DNA of 64,000 bases from assembly GCF_008728855.1 (NCBI RefSeq), contig NZ_CP042906.1, positions 2,232,001 through 2,296,000 on the forward strand, read 5' to 3'. Source of the DNA: Hypericibacter terrae (GTDB taxonomy: Bacteria > Pseudomonadota > Alphaproteobacteria > Dongiales > Dongiaceae). The notes under the pieces are model-generated. The model saw only the letters and a program-made list of their open reading frames with translations, did no database searches and had not been told where the DNA came from. The position numbers were made by a program, and so were the translations under genes. Shown here piece by piece: positions 51,366 to 59,366 of this stretch (position 1 is its first letter; each line of letters opens with the position of its first letter).

Positions 51366-53174
51366 ATGACCGCCACCGCGCCCCTTTCCAGCAGCGTCGC
51401 TCCCTCGGCCGCCTTTCTCGGCGTCGAGCGCTCCTTCTCGGGCAAGCGCTGGCGGGCGCGGCTCGGCGACGAGCGCCAGGGGCTCATGCTGGCGCAGCGC
51501 CACAGCCTGCCGGAGATCGTGGGCCGCGTGCTGGCGGCGCGCGGGATCGGGCCGGACGAGGTGGCGGGCTTCCTCGAGCCTCGGCTGCGCGACCAGCTGC
51601 CGGACCCGTCTCGGCTCAAGGACATGGACCGCGCCGTGGCGCGGCTGGTGCAGGCGCTGGTGCAAGGCCAGCGCATCGCCGTGTTCGGCGATTACGACGT
51701 CGACGGCGCGACTTCCTCGGCGCTGCTCCAGCGTTTCTTCGCCGCGATCGGCCATCCGATCGACCGCTATATTCCCGACCGCCTGACGGAAGGTTACGGG
51801 CCCAACCTGCCGGCGCTGCTGAAGCTCAAGGAGCGCGGCATCGATCTGGTGATCACGGTCGATTGCGGCGTCACCGCCTATGAGCCGCTCGAAGGCGCCG
51901 CCGCGGCCGGGCTCGAGACCATCGTCATCGATCATCACAAGGCCGAGCCGAAACTCCCGGCGGTGGTGGCCGTGGTCGATCCCAACCGGCTCGACGAACC
52001 GGCGGGGCTGGGGCAGCTCGCCGCGGTCGGCGTCGCCTTTCTGCTTGTGGTCGCGCTCAACCGCGCACTCCGGGCCGCGAGCTGGTACGGCGCGAGCCGG
52101 CCTGAGCCCGACCTGCTGCAATGGCTCGACCTGGTGGCGCTCGGCACCGTCGCCGACGTGGTGCCGCTGATCGGGATCAATCGCGCGCTGGTCACGCAGG
52201 GCATCAAGGTGCTGGGCAAGCGCGCCAATGCCGGCCTCGCGGCGCTCTCCGACGTGGCGCGGCTCGACGGGGCGCCGACGGCTTATCATCTGGGGTTCCT
52301 GCTGGGCCCGCGCGTCAATGCAGGCGGGCGCGTGGCCAAGGCCGATCTCGGCGCGCGGCTGCTGGCGACCGAGGACGCCGCGGAGGCGAGATCGCTCGCG
52401 GCCGAGCTCGACGGCTTCAACCGCGAACGCCAGCAGATCGAGGCGATCGTGCTGGAGCAGGCGATCGCGGCGGTCGAGGCGGGCGACGGCCGCAGCGGCG
52501 ATCTGGTCTTCTGCGCCTCCGCCGGCTGGCATGCGGGCGTCATCGGCATCGTCGCGAGCCGGCTCAAGGACCGCTACAACCGGCCGACCTTCGTGATCTC
52601 GCTCGAGGGCGGCATCGGCAAGGGCTCGGGCCGCTCCATCGCCGGCGTCGATCTGGGCTCGGCCGTGCTGGCCGCGCGCCAGGCGGGGCTGCTGATCAAT
52701 GGCGGCGGCCATGCCATGGCGGCGGGACTGACGGTCGAAGAGTCGAAGATCGGGGCGTTGCGCGATTTCATCGCCGGCCGCGTCGCCGATCATGTCCGCG
52801 AGGGCGGGCTGGTGCCGGAGCTGGGGCTCGACGGCGCGCTGCAACCGGGGGCCGCAACGGTCGATCTGATGAACATGCTGGAGCGCCTCGCGCCCTTCGG
52901 CAGCGGCAATGCCGAGCCGCGTTTCGCGCTGCCGGCGGTGCGGGTGGTGAAGGCCGATCCCGTCGGTGAGAACCATCTGCGCTGCATCCTCGCCGGCGGC
53001 GGCAACGGGCGGCTCAAGGGCATTGCCTTTCGCGTGCGCGACAGCGAGCTCGGCCGCGCGCTGGCGCAGACCGGCGGCCCGGCCATGCACATCGCCGGCC
53101 ATCTGCGCCCGGACCGCTGGCAGGGGCGGGACGACGTCCAGTTCGTGATCGAGGACGCAGCACCGGCGCAGTGA
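51366..53174 (+). CDS. recJ: Single-stranded-DNA exonuclease RecJ
   Basis: RecJ degrades 5'-ended single strands in recombination and mismatch repair. The 602-residue protein has the DHH-family motifs: FGDYDVDG (107-114), VDCG (165-168), DHH at 189-191, plus DHHA1 with NGGGHAMAAGL and a C-terminal OB fold (HIAGHLRPDRWQGRDDVQF). The ATG at 51366 is preferred over a GTG four codons earlier. Confidence 0.96.
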   Translation: MTATAPLSSSVAPSAAFLGVERSFSGKRWRARLGDERQGLMLAQRHSLPEIVGRVLAARGIGPDEVAGFLEPRLRDQLPDPSRLKDMDRAVARLVQALVQGQRIAVFGDYDVDGATSSALLQRFFAAIGHPIDRYIPDRLTEGYGPNLPALLKLKERGIDLVITVDCGVTAYEPLEGAAAAGLETIVIDHHKAEPKLPAVVAVVDPNRLDEPAGLGQLAAVGVAFLLVVALNRALRAASWYGASRPEPDLLQWLDLVALGTVADVVPLIGINRALVTQGIKVLGKRANAGLAALSDVARLDGAPTAYHLGFLLGPRVNAGGRVAKADLGARLLATEDAAEARSLAAELDGFNRERQQIEAIVLEQAIAAVEAGDGRSGDLVFCASAGWHAGVIGIVASRLKDRYNRPTFVISLEGGIGKGSGRSIAGVDLGSAVLAARQAGLLINGGGHAMAAGLTVEESKIGALRDFIAGRVADHVREGGLVPELGLDGALQPGAATVDLMNMLERLAPFGSGNAEPRFALPAVRVVKADPVGENHLRCILAGGGNGRLKGIAFRVRDSELGRALAQTGGPAMHIAGHLRPDRWQGRDDVQFVIEDAAPAQ

Positions 53175-53205
53175 CTGCGCAGGTTGAGAGAGCGCAGATG
53201 ATTCA

Positions 53206-53328
53206 AGAAATACTCACCCCCTTCCCTTGCGGGAGGGGGTAGGGGGAGGGGAGCCGCCGCACTCTGCGCTGCAGAGTTCGTCGATCGCCCCCCACCCTAA
53301 CCCTCCCCCTCAAGGGGGGAGGGGATAA
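53206..53328. repeat. GC-rich palindromic intergenic repeat, copy B
   Basis: About 120 bp with two C/G-rich hairpins (CCCTTGCGGGAGGGGG side and CCCCTCAAGGGGGGAGGGG side). Its reverse complement matches copy A in both hairpin blocks; the middle 40 bp differ. It lies between convergent recJ and ridA and could terminate both. Confidence 0.75.
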
Positions 53329-53359
53329 ACCTCAATAGGCGCGGGATTTCTTCCCGGCC

Positions 53360-53710
53360 TTACTTTGCCGCGACCACCATGATCTCGACCAGATATTCGG
53401 GGCCCGCGAGGCGCGCCTCGACGGTGGCGCGGGCGGGCGGGTTGCCCTTGGAGACCCAGCCGTCCCACACCTTGTTCATCTCGTCGTAATAGCGGATGTC
53501 GGAGAGCCAGATGTTGCATTTCAGGATCTTCGACTTGTCCGAGCCGGCCTGCTTCAGCAGCTTGTCGATGCTCTTCAGGATCTGCTGCGTCTGCTTGGCC
53601 GCTGACGGCACCGGCTTGTCGGCGACCTGGCCCGCCAGATAGACCGTGTCGCCATGGACGACCGCATCGCTGAGGCGCGCGCCGACGCCGATCCGCTGAA
53701 TCTTGCTCAT
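53360..53710 (-). CDS. RidA/YjgF-family protein
   Basis: The 116-residue protein has the RidA trimer fold motifs DTVYLAGQVAD and NPPARATVEARLAGPEYLVE; the arginine in PARATVEA is the residue that, in active enamine/imine deaminases, contacts the substrate carboxylate. It has the length of a single RidA domain. It would protect PLP enzymes from 2-aminoacrylate-type damage, although not all subfamilies are deaminases. Confidence 0.9.
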   Translation of the reverse strand: MSKIQRIGVGARLSDAVVHGDTVYLAGQVADKPVPSAAKQTQQILKSIDKLLKQAGSDKSKILKCNIWLSDIRYYDEMNKVWDGWVSKGNPPARATVEARLAGPEYLVEIMVVAAK

Positions 53711-53940
53711 TCTCTGATGTCCCCTCTGGGATGAATTGGGTTGCGAGACAGCGCCCCGCGCGATCCGCGGCGGCGCTCCGCCGGCCGATCCGCCAGGACG
53801 AGGGCGGCGCCCGTAACGGTGCCCGACCCCTGCGAAATCCTAAGGATGCCAACCGGCAAGGCGCGGGATTATGCCGAAGGGCGCGCGCGACGGGTAGCGG
53901 CAAAAGCGCGGGCCACGGGTTCCGTCGCAAGCAAAGCGTC

Positions 53941-54834
53941 TCAGCCCTTCAACTCCACCCAGATCGGCTGATGGTCCGACCCGGTCGCTTCGGCATCGAT
54001 GCGGGCGCCGATCAGGCGGGGCACCCAGGCCAGCGGCAGGAAGCAATAGTCGATGCGCTGGTCCCATTCGGCGAGCTGGGCCGGATTGCGGCGATAGGTG
54101 ATGCCGCGCCGGGCCTGATGGCCGGCGGCGATCCAGCTGTCGACGAAGGCGTGATGGTCGCCGGCGGTATCGGGAAGGGAACGCGCCGTTCTCGTGCCCC
54201 GCGTCACCGCGACATATTCGGCCGAGCCGGGCTCGGCATTGAAATCGCCCAGCAGCATCGCCTCGGCGGGGAGAGGCGGCGGATTCTCGGTCTGCCAGTG
54301 AGCCGGATCGGCCTCGCTGCCGTTCCACACGCCGCCCTCTCGGGAGGAGTGGCGCAGCAATCCCATGAGATGCTCGATCTGCAGCAGCCGCTCCTCGACC
54401 GAGGCGTCGCTCAGATGGATGTTGAAAAGGCGCAGAGGGCCGCCGGGCGCGGCGATGATGGTCTCGAGCGCGCCGGTCACCATGTTGAAGCGCCGCCCGG
54501 TATCGAGCTTCGGCAGGATATGGGCGCGCGCCGCGAGGATGGGCCAGCGGCTCAGCGTCATCTGGCCGAATTGCCGGCGCCGGTTGATCAGCCGGCCGAG
54601 TTCGTCGGTGGCGCTGGCATCGACATCGAACGGGCTGCCATAGGCGGCGTAGCGGTCCGGCAGCAGCTCCTGGATCAGGGCCGGCTGGTCGACCATGCCG
54701 GACCGATGCCAGTTCCGCTCGACCTCCTGGAGACAGATGACGTCCGCGTCGCGCACGGCGCTCAAGACGCGCGCCATGTCGTATCGGCCATCCTGGCCCA
54801 GCGAGTATTGGATGTTGTAGCTGGCGACGCGCAT
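53941..54834 (-). CDS. Endonuclease/exonuclease/phosphatase-family protein
   Basis: The 297-residue protein carries the family's metal and catalytic motifs in order: SYNIQ near the start, CLQEVE, NIHLSD, GDFNAEPGS and GSDHQPIWVE. No signal peptide is seen, so it acts in the cytoplasm. Members cleave phosphodiesters in DNA, lipids or signalling molecules, so the substrate is open. It follows the TetR regulator by 26 bp on the same strand and may be controlled with it. Confidence 0.88.
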   Translation of the reverse strand: MRVASYNIQYSLGQDGRYDMARVLSAVRDADVICLQEVERNWHRSGMVDQPALIQELLPDRYAAYGSPFDVDASATDELGRLINRRRQFGQMTLSRWPILAARAHILPKLDTGRRFNMVTGALETIIAAPGGPLRLFNIHLSDASVEERLLQIEHLMGLLRHSSREGGVWNGSEADPAHWQTENPPPLPAEAMLLGDFNAEPGSAEYVAVTRGTRTARSLPDTAGDHHAFVDSWIAAGHQARRGITYRRNPAQLAEWDQRIDYCFLPLAWVPRLIGARIDAEATGSDHQPIWVELKG

Positions 54835-54860
54835 GGGTCAGGGCTTCCGGTGCGAGGCGT

Positions 54861-55565
54861 TCATCGCGGGCCTTTGGCCGTGAAGTGCTGCGGAAAGACG
54901 AGAGCCAGCTGCGCGCGCGCGGCAAGCCGGGCCTGCTCGACCGTCAGCGGTTTCGGCGCGACAGTCATGTCGATCCACAAGCCGCCCAGCAGCGTGTCGA
55001 TCAGTCGTGCGGCCACGACCGGATCATGGTCCGGATAATGACCCTCCGCGACGATCCGGCGGCAGAGCTCGGTCGTCAGCTCGAGGAAATGAAGGGCCTG
55101 CGGCGCGAACAGCGCGACATAGGCGCGGCGGGCCTCGGTTTCCGTCCAGAAGGTCTTCCAGGCCGCGAAATGGCGCGGCGGGAAGCTCTCGTCGGCGAAC
55201 TCGGCCTCGACCAGGCTCCAGAGCAGGTCCGCAGGGCCGCCGCGGGTGCCGAACTGGCTGGCGTGGAGCGCGCCGTAATAGCTCTGACCGAGCCGCTTCA
55301 GCACTTCCGTCAGCAGCCGTTCCTTGCCCTTGAAATGGACGATGATGAGAGCGGTCGAGACCCCGGCCGCCTGCGCCACCCGGGCCAGGGTGAAGGCCGC
55401 ATAGCCTTGCTCGGCCAGCACGGCGATGCTGGCTTCGACGATCTCCTGTTTCCGGTCGAGCGGGGCTTTGCGCGTGCGGGCCTTGTGCGTCGCCGCCGTC
55501 TGCCGGAGCGGGATGCGGGCCCGCGCTTTGCGTCCAGTACTTTGTCGGGGTCGTGGGGGCGCCAT
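54861..55565 (-). CDS. TetR-family regulator, BetI-like
   Basis: A 234-residue protein with a long basic N-terminal arm, a TetR helix-turn-helix at about 40-85 (FTLARVAQAAGVSTALIIVH) and a C-terminal ligand domain resembling the BetI group (FWTETEARRAYVALFAPQAL). Betaine genes are not adjacent, so choline is not implied. The start is uncertain: ATG 55565 is used, with ATG 55622 possible. A 9-bp inverted repeat at 55586-55608 lies in its leader or immediately inside the longer version. Confidence 0.82.
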   Translation of the reverse strand: MAPPRPRQSTGRKARARIPLRQTAATHKARTRKAPLDRKQEIVEASIAVLAEQGYAAFTLARVAQAAGVSTALIIVHFKGKERLLTEVLKRLGQSYYGALHASQFGTRGGPADLLWSLVEAEFADESFPPRHFAAWKTFWTETEARRAYVALFAPQALHFLELTTELCRRIVAEGHYPDHDPVVAARLIDTLLGGLWIDMTVAPKPLTVEQARLAARAQLALVFPQHFTAKGPR

Positions 55566-55585
55566 CGGCACTCGCTTTTCGTTCG

Positions 55586-55608
55586 GCCGGACCGTTCCTC
55601 GGTCCGGC
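55586..55608. promoter_or_regulatory. Inverted repeat upstream of TetR gene
   Basis: GCCGGACCG-TTCCT-CGGTCCGGC is a perfect 9-bp dyad about 20 bp before the ATG at 55565. Its length and place suit an autoregulatory operator; it could also act as an RNA hairpin. Confidence 0.45.
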
Positions 55609-55622
55609 TCGCCCGATATCAT

Positions 55623-55920
55623 GATCGCTACTAACAGCGCATTTATTAAAGCAACGATCAACGGCTGATGTATCGGATCGTTGATATCGCCATATTGGGG
55701 ATAAATTGCAGCTATGGGCATCCATTTCATCCCACCGCCCATAAGAATGGCGATATTATTAATCGGTATTTTATTAATGATATTTGCAACGGGGTGCCGT
55801 CTCGCTGGGCGGTGCGCTTCGAAAAGGTCGCCTCGAAGCTGTTGAGGGGGCAGTGCCCTCGATGGCATCATCTCGTGGCTGTTCTCCTCGAGATTTTCGC
55901 CTCTACCCCGAGGTGGCCCG
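55623..55920. promoter_or_regulatory. AT-rich divergent regulatory region
   Basis: About 300 bp between the TetR gene and the UPF0158 gene, markedly AT-rich up to about 55790. It holds an inverted repeat CAACGATC (55652-55659) / GATCGTTG (55676-55683) and two direct copies of TTATTAAT (55756-55763, 55771-55778) 15 bp apart. These are candidate regulator-binding sites for the divergent genes. A plus-strand frame crossing it is low in coding character. Confidence 0.45.
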
Positions 55921-56343
55921 ATGGCTGTCAGCTTTTCGGACGTGCAACTCGCCTTCGATTTCGTCAGCTCCGGTGGCATGGGCGAGAATCAAGCCCTTCT
56001 CGACAGGCACTCGGGCAAGATTCATTGGCATCCCGAGGTCTTGGGCGAGGGTGTCCTGGAGGAACTGCCCGACGACATCGACGACGAGAAATATATCGAG
56101 ATACCCCACAGGAACGAGCTCGATCTCGGCAGACCGCTCGTCATGGGTTTCGTTGGGGAGTTCTTGCCCGAAGACTACGACGACGTCCGCCGATTCTTCG
56201 GAAAACGTGGCGCCTACCGCCGCTTCAAGGATCTGGCGGCGCGAAGGGGCGTCATCGATCGTTGGCATGATTTCTCTGCCAAGGCCGAGGAGGTCGCGTT
56301 GCGGGCGTGGTGCGAGGAGAATTCGATCGAGCTCGGCGGCTAA
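55921..56343 (+). CDS. UPF0158-family protein
   Basis: A 140-residue acidic protein whose pattern (SFSDVQLAFDFVSSG, DRHSGKIHWHPE, PDDIDDEKYIEIPHRNELDL, FLPEDYDDVRRFF) matches UPF0158, a family of uncharacterised cytoplasmic proteins common in environmental bacteria. No catalytic residue is established. It is divergent from the TetR gene across an AT-rich region. Confidence 0.8.
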   Translation: MAVSFSDVQLAFDFVSSGGMGENQALLDRHSGKIHWHPEVLGEGVLEELPDDIDDEKYIEIPHRNELDLGRPLVMGFVGEFLPEDYDDVRRFFGKRGAYRRFKDLAARRGVIDRWHDFSAKAEEVALRAWCEENSIELGG

Positions 56344-56523
56344 CACGAGCTCGATCGCTGACCGCCGTGGCGTTCCCATGCCTTTCCCGAGCGGCCTTGC
56401 TCACCCTTCCGTTGCCTGTGGCGATCGGGCAAAATCTCGTCGCATTGTGGATGGGGCAAAGGTCTCGCAGCTTCGCCTCGTGCGATGCTAGACAAGGACA
56501 GGTTGGCCATCGGAGCCTTGCCC

Positions 56524-57474
56524 ATGACCATCGACGATATCATCCGCGACTTCGCGACGACCGGCAGCACGCTGCCGCGTTCCTCCATGCAGTGGGCGTT
56601 GGAGAACTGGGATGACGCCTATCCGCGCTTCGCCGGGTTGCTGGAGGCCTATGTGGGCGGGACTGACCGCTCCGAGGAAGCGGAGCGTGCGCTTCTCTTC
56701 GTGATCTATCTCCTGGCCGAGAAAGACGAGAAACGGGCCTTCCGCGCGCTCTGCTCGCTCATCCGCGAGGCCGAGGCCATCGAGACGATACTGGACGACG
56801 GGATCACGGAGGATATGGAGGCCATTCTCATCTCTATGTTCGATGGGAGCGAGCAGGTCTTGAACGCGGTGATCGAGGATGTCGATGCCGACGAGTTCGT
56901 TCGGGCGGGGGCGCTGCTGGCCAGGGCCTATCTCACCCGAACGGGCCATTTCACCGACGACGAGATGCGCGCCTATCTCCAGCATCTCTTCGACGAGATG
57001 GAACCTCGGGGTCCCTGCTATGTCTGGGCCGGCTGGCTCGATGCTGTTTCGCTCCTGGGCTATGGCGACCTCGCGGCGCGAGCCGAGGAGCTTTGCAGGC
57101 TCGAATTCGTCGAGCCGGGCATCATGAACGTCAACGATTTCCGCGGGAGTTTGCGCCGCACGCTCGGCGACCCTGAGCGGATGGCGGGCTTCGAACATCG
57201 CCGTATCGCGCCATATACCGACGCTATCGGCTCGCTGTCGCGCTGGTACTGTTTCTCCGGCCAGTACAAGGCCGATCAGGCTCGTTATGCACGCGAGGGC
57301 GACGACGATGAGGAGTTCGGGGATATCGATCTCGGCGCCGATCTGCCGCAGCTCGATATCCTGGTGCCTCGGATCAACCCGCTGCGGCATGTCGGCCGTA
57401 ACGACCTTTGCCCTTGCGGCAGTGGCAAGAAATTCAAGAAATGCTGCCTCTCGGGGCCCGGAACGACTCCATGA
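56524..57474 (+). CDS. DUF1186/SEC-C zinc-motif protein
   Basis: The 316-residue protein has an all-helical N-terminal domain of HEAT-like segments matching DUF1186 (EEAERALLFVIYLLAEKDEK, then LISMFDGSEQVLNAVIEDVD). It ends in a SEC-C zinc motif at 292-308 (RNDLCPCGSGKKFKKCC; Cys296, Cys298, Cys307, Cys308), as at the end of SecA. The motif often mediates contact with ribosomes or SecB; here the role is unknown. ATG at 56524 with GGAG upstream is preferred. Confidence 0.85.
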   Translation: MTIDDIIRDFATTGSTLPRSSMQWALENWDDAYPRFAGLLEAYVGGTDRSEEAERALLFVIYLLAEKDEKRAFRALCSLIREAEAIETILDDGITEDMEAILISMFDGSEQVLNAVIEDVDADEFVRAGALLARAYLTRTGHFTDDEMRAYLQHLFDEMEPRGPCYVWAGWLDAVSLLGYGDLAARAEELCRLEFVEPGIMNVNDFRGSLRRTLGDPERMAGFEHRRIAPYTDAIGSLSRWYCFSGQYKADQARYAREGDDDEEFGDIDLGADLPQLDILVPRINPLRHVGRNDLCPCGSGKKFKKCCLSGPGTTP

Positions 57475-57624
57475 AGGGGTGCCCGCGCTGGCACGGGCGG
57501 GCGCGGAGATGGGGGCCTTACCCGGCGGGAATGGTTGATTTTTGAGCCTCAACCCGCTACAGGATCGCGGCGTTCCGCCAGGACACGCGCCCGGGGTCGC
57601 CACGGCCCCCGGCATGGCCGCAAG

Positions 57625-57700
57625 GTCCCCATCGTCTAGAGGCCTAGGACACCGCCCTTTCACGGCGGTAACAGGGGTTCGAATCCCCTTGGGGACGCCA
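57625..57700 (+). tRNA. tRNA-Glu (anticodon UUC)
   Basis: The acceptor stem is GTCCCCA / TGGGGAC and the D arm runs through TCGTCTAGAGGCCTAGGAC. The anticodon stem CCGCC / GGCGG has loop CTTTCAC; anticodon TTC lies at 57659-57661. The T arm is AGGGGTTCGAATCCCCT. GCCA is encoded at the 3' end. The change in gene content to the right suggests it may be an integration site. Confidence 0.97.
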
Positions 57701-57789
57701 GCATCTTAGAAAGCTCACTAACACAAGCAATTCAAGGGCTTCCGGGGAGCTGCGTTTGAGCGTACCACACACGCCAGCCACACACGCCT

Positions 57790-58620
57790 TTAGACCTCCG
57801 AGGGACTTCCTGTTGACTTGGTGCCCGCGGGGGGCTGGGAAGGCGCTTGCGGCTGCTGACCTTGCCTAGCCGTCTCCTTCACGGCAGCCGCCTCGGTGAT
57901 TGCCTTCATACGCTGAGCCCGCTGGTGGCGGCTGACGTACCACTCCGCGAACAGCTGTTCGACTAGCTCGATGAGCAAGTTGGCCTCGTCCTCGTCAACA
58001 TCAATTACCAAGTTGATGTCGCTCTCCATGTGCGCGCCGATGTTGCCGATCTTTCTGACCGCGTCGATTGCCGCCCAAACCTCCGGCGCGACGACGCCAT
58101 GCAATGCCTCAATGGCATCGACCAACCTGCGCTTTTCAATTCCGTGGAAGTCCCGGATCATCCCTTGAAGGCAACGGCGCGCTAAAGTGGCTGCCGCCTT
58201 TGGGCTCAGCGCTGCAATCTTGCACGCCTCCTCATAGTCTTGTCGCAGAGCCAGCGGAATGTACTCCGGCTGTGGGCGCGCTCTAGATGACGGGCGAAGG
58301 CTCCAATGGCCCAGCACGGCTGTTAGCTTTTCTGGATTAACCGTGTTGTCGGCCGTCCACCAATCTGCGGACAGACTCAATTCCTGGCACGCGGGATTGG
58401 AACAAAGATGCTGAGTGATTATCAGTCTTGTCGTGCCGTGGCGGCTCTCAAAGCACGATACATTATCAAAGTGAACGTTAGTGCCGCGGTGCGCCGTGAA
58501 ATGCCCGCAGTAGGGGCACTGGCGTGATAGAGACTGGACCACAGACTGCTCCTGGCTAGTTTGCCAAACGATACCAGCTAGCTCCGTACACTCAAACAAC
58601 TCCTCATTGCTGTGCGTCAC
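57790..58620 (-). CDS. DUF4145-like protein with zinc-ribbon N-terminus
   Basis: About 276 residues. The first half carries CPYCG (Cys35, Cys38) and HLCSNPAC (Cys73, Cys78), a four-cysteine zinc ribbon. The second half has ARRCLQGMIRDFHGIEKRRL and IGNIGAHMESD, the signature of DUF4145, found in proteins linked to restriction and other defence genes. The tail is Q/P/S-rich. GTG at 58620 overlaps the end of the nuclease gene by 17 bp, suggesting coupling; the longer frame upstream is antisense-like basic sequence. Confidence 0.75.
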   Translation of the reverse strand: MTHSNEELFECTELAGIVWQTSQEQSVVQSLSRQCPYCGHFTAHRGTNVHFDNVSCFESRHGTTRLIITQHLCSNPACQELSLSADWWTADNTVNPEKLTAVLGHWSLRPSSRARPQPEYIPLALRQDYEEACKIAALSPKAAATLARRCLQGMIRDFHGIEKRRLVDAIEALHGVVAPEVWAAIDAVRKIGNIGAHMESDINLVIDVDEDEANLLIELVEQLFAEWYVSRHQRAQRMKAITEAAAVKETARQGQQPQAPSQPPAGTKSTGSPSEV

Positions 58621-59239
58621 ACGCGCACCCCGGCGCCTTGTGACACGTCTTCGACCTGCTGATGCACGAGTTACCGCACGCTTTCCCCGTGGTGCAGACC
58701 TTGCGGCACTGCTGAGTTGCATCTTGGGGGATCGGTGTCTGCGGTCCTGAGGTTGTCGTCTCGCCTCGCTCTTGTGCCCGCCAGTCCCACGGCGCGGTGA
58801 ACGTTCCCGCCCATATCCCGAGCCCGGCAGCGTGCGCGGCTTCCTCTTGTGGAACATAGTCTGTCGAGTAGTGGCGGTACGCGAGCGCCCACCCCTGGCT
58901 AACCATCCAGGCGTTTAGGTCTTCGCTGCCGAGATAGCAGACTGCGACCGTGCGGCCGTAGCGGTCGGTGTCTCGCGGGTCGCAGGTGACGGGGCTTGAC
59001 CCGACATGGTCAGCCAGAGCGAAGGCCGCTTTCTGTCCGCAACGGTATTGCTGGCCCTGTGCTTCGCAGAGTTGCCGACTTTCGGGTGCATCAATGCCGA
59101 ATAGGCGGATGCGCGTCCCGTGAATTTCGAGGGTGTCCCCATCGACCACCGAGGAAACGCCGGTGATCCCTCCTCCAGCCAATGATGGAGAAGTCGCCAG
59201 CAAAAACCCGGCGATCAGGACTATAATTGCGCGACTCAT
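58604..59239 (-). CDS. Secreted thermonuclease-family nuclease with Cys-rich tail
   Basis: A 211-residue protein. A signal peptide is at 1-21 (IIVLIAGFLLATSPSLAGG). The staphylococcal-nuclease-like domain is at about 24-150 with VVDGDT (Asp33, Asp35), RLFGIDAPE (Arg45, Asp50, Glu53) and DRYGRTVA (Arg96), all catalytic positions present. The C-terminus (180-211) has six cysteines (CRKVCTTGKACGNSCISRSK, then TCHKAPGCAC), probably disulfide-bonded and found on other secreted nucleases. It is exported to the periplasm or outside. The DUF4145-like gene overlaps its end. Confidence 0.9.
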   Translation of the reverse strand: MSRAIIVLIAGFLLATSPSLAGGGITGVSSVVDGDTLEIHGTRIRLFGIDAPESRQLCEAQGQQYRCGQKAAFALADHVGSSPVTCDPRDTDRYGRTVAVCYLGSEDLNAWMVSQGWALAYRHYSTDYVPQEEAAHAAGLGIWAGTFTAPWDWRAQERGETTTSGPQTPIPQDATQQCRKVCTTGKACGNSCISRSKTCHKAPGCACDAQQ

Positions 59240-59366
59240 ATATGTATATTACAACCAAGAGGGGATCGCGCAACACGTTAATGACTCAACAGTCCGCGCG
59301 GTTGGGAAGGATCACAGAACACAGCGGTTAAGGGGTGTTCTATTTTTACAAGAGGGCAGGTGAAAC

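Noticed and set aside
49146-53328. C/G-rich repeats considered as a CRISPR array or transposon ends
   Set aside because: There are only two full copies 4 kb apart in opposite orientation, no regular spacers and no transposase gene; an intergenic repeat family fits better.
55668-56270. Plus-strand frame of 200 codons across the AT-rich region into UPF0158
   Set aside because: It overlaps the UPF0158 gene in another frame, has no ribosome-binding site and no protein-like pattern.
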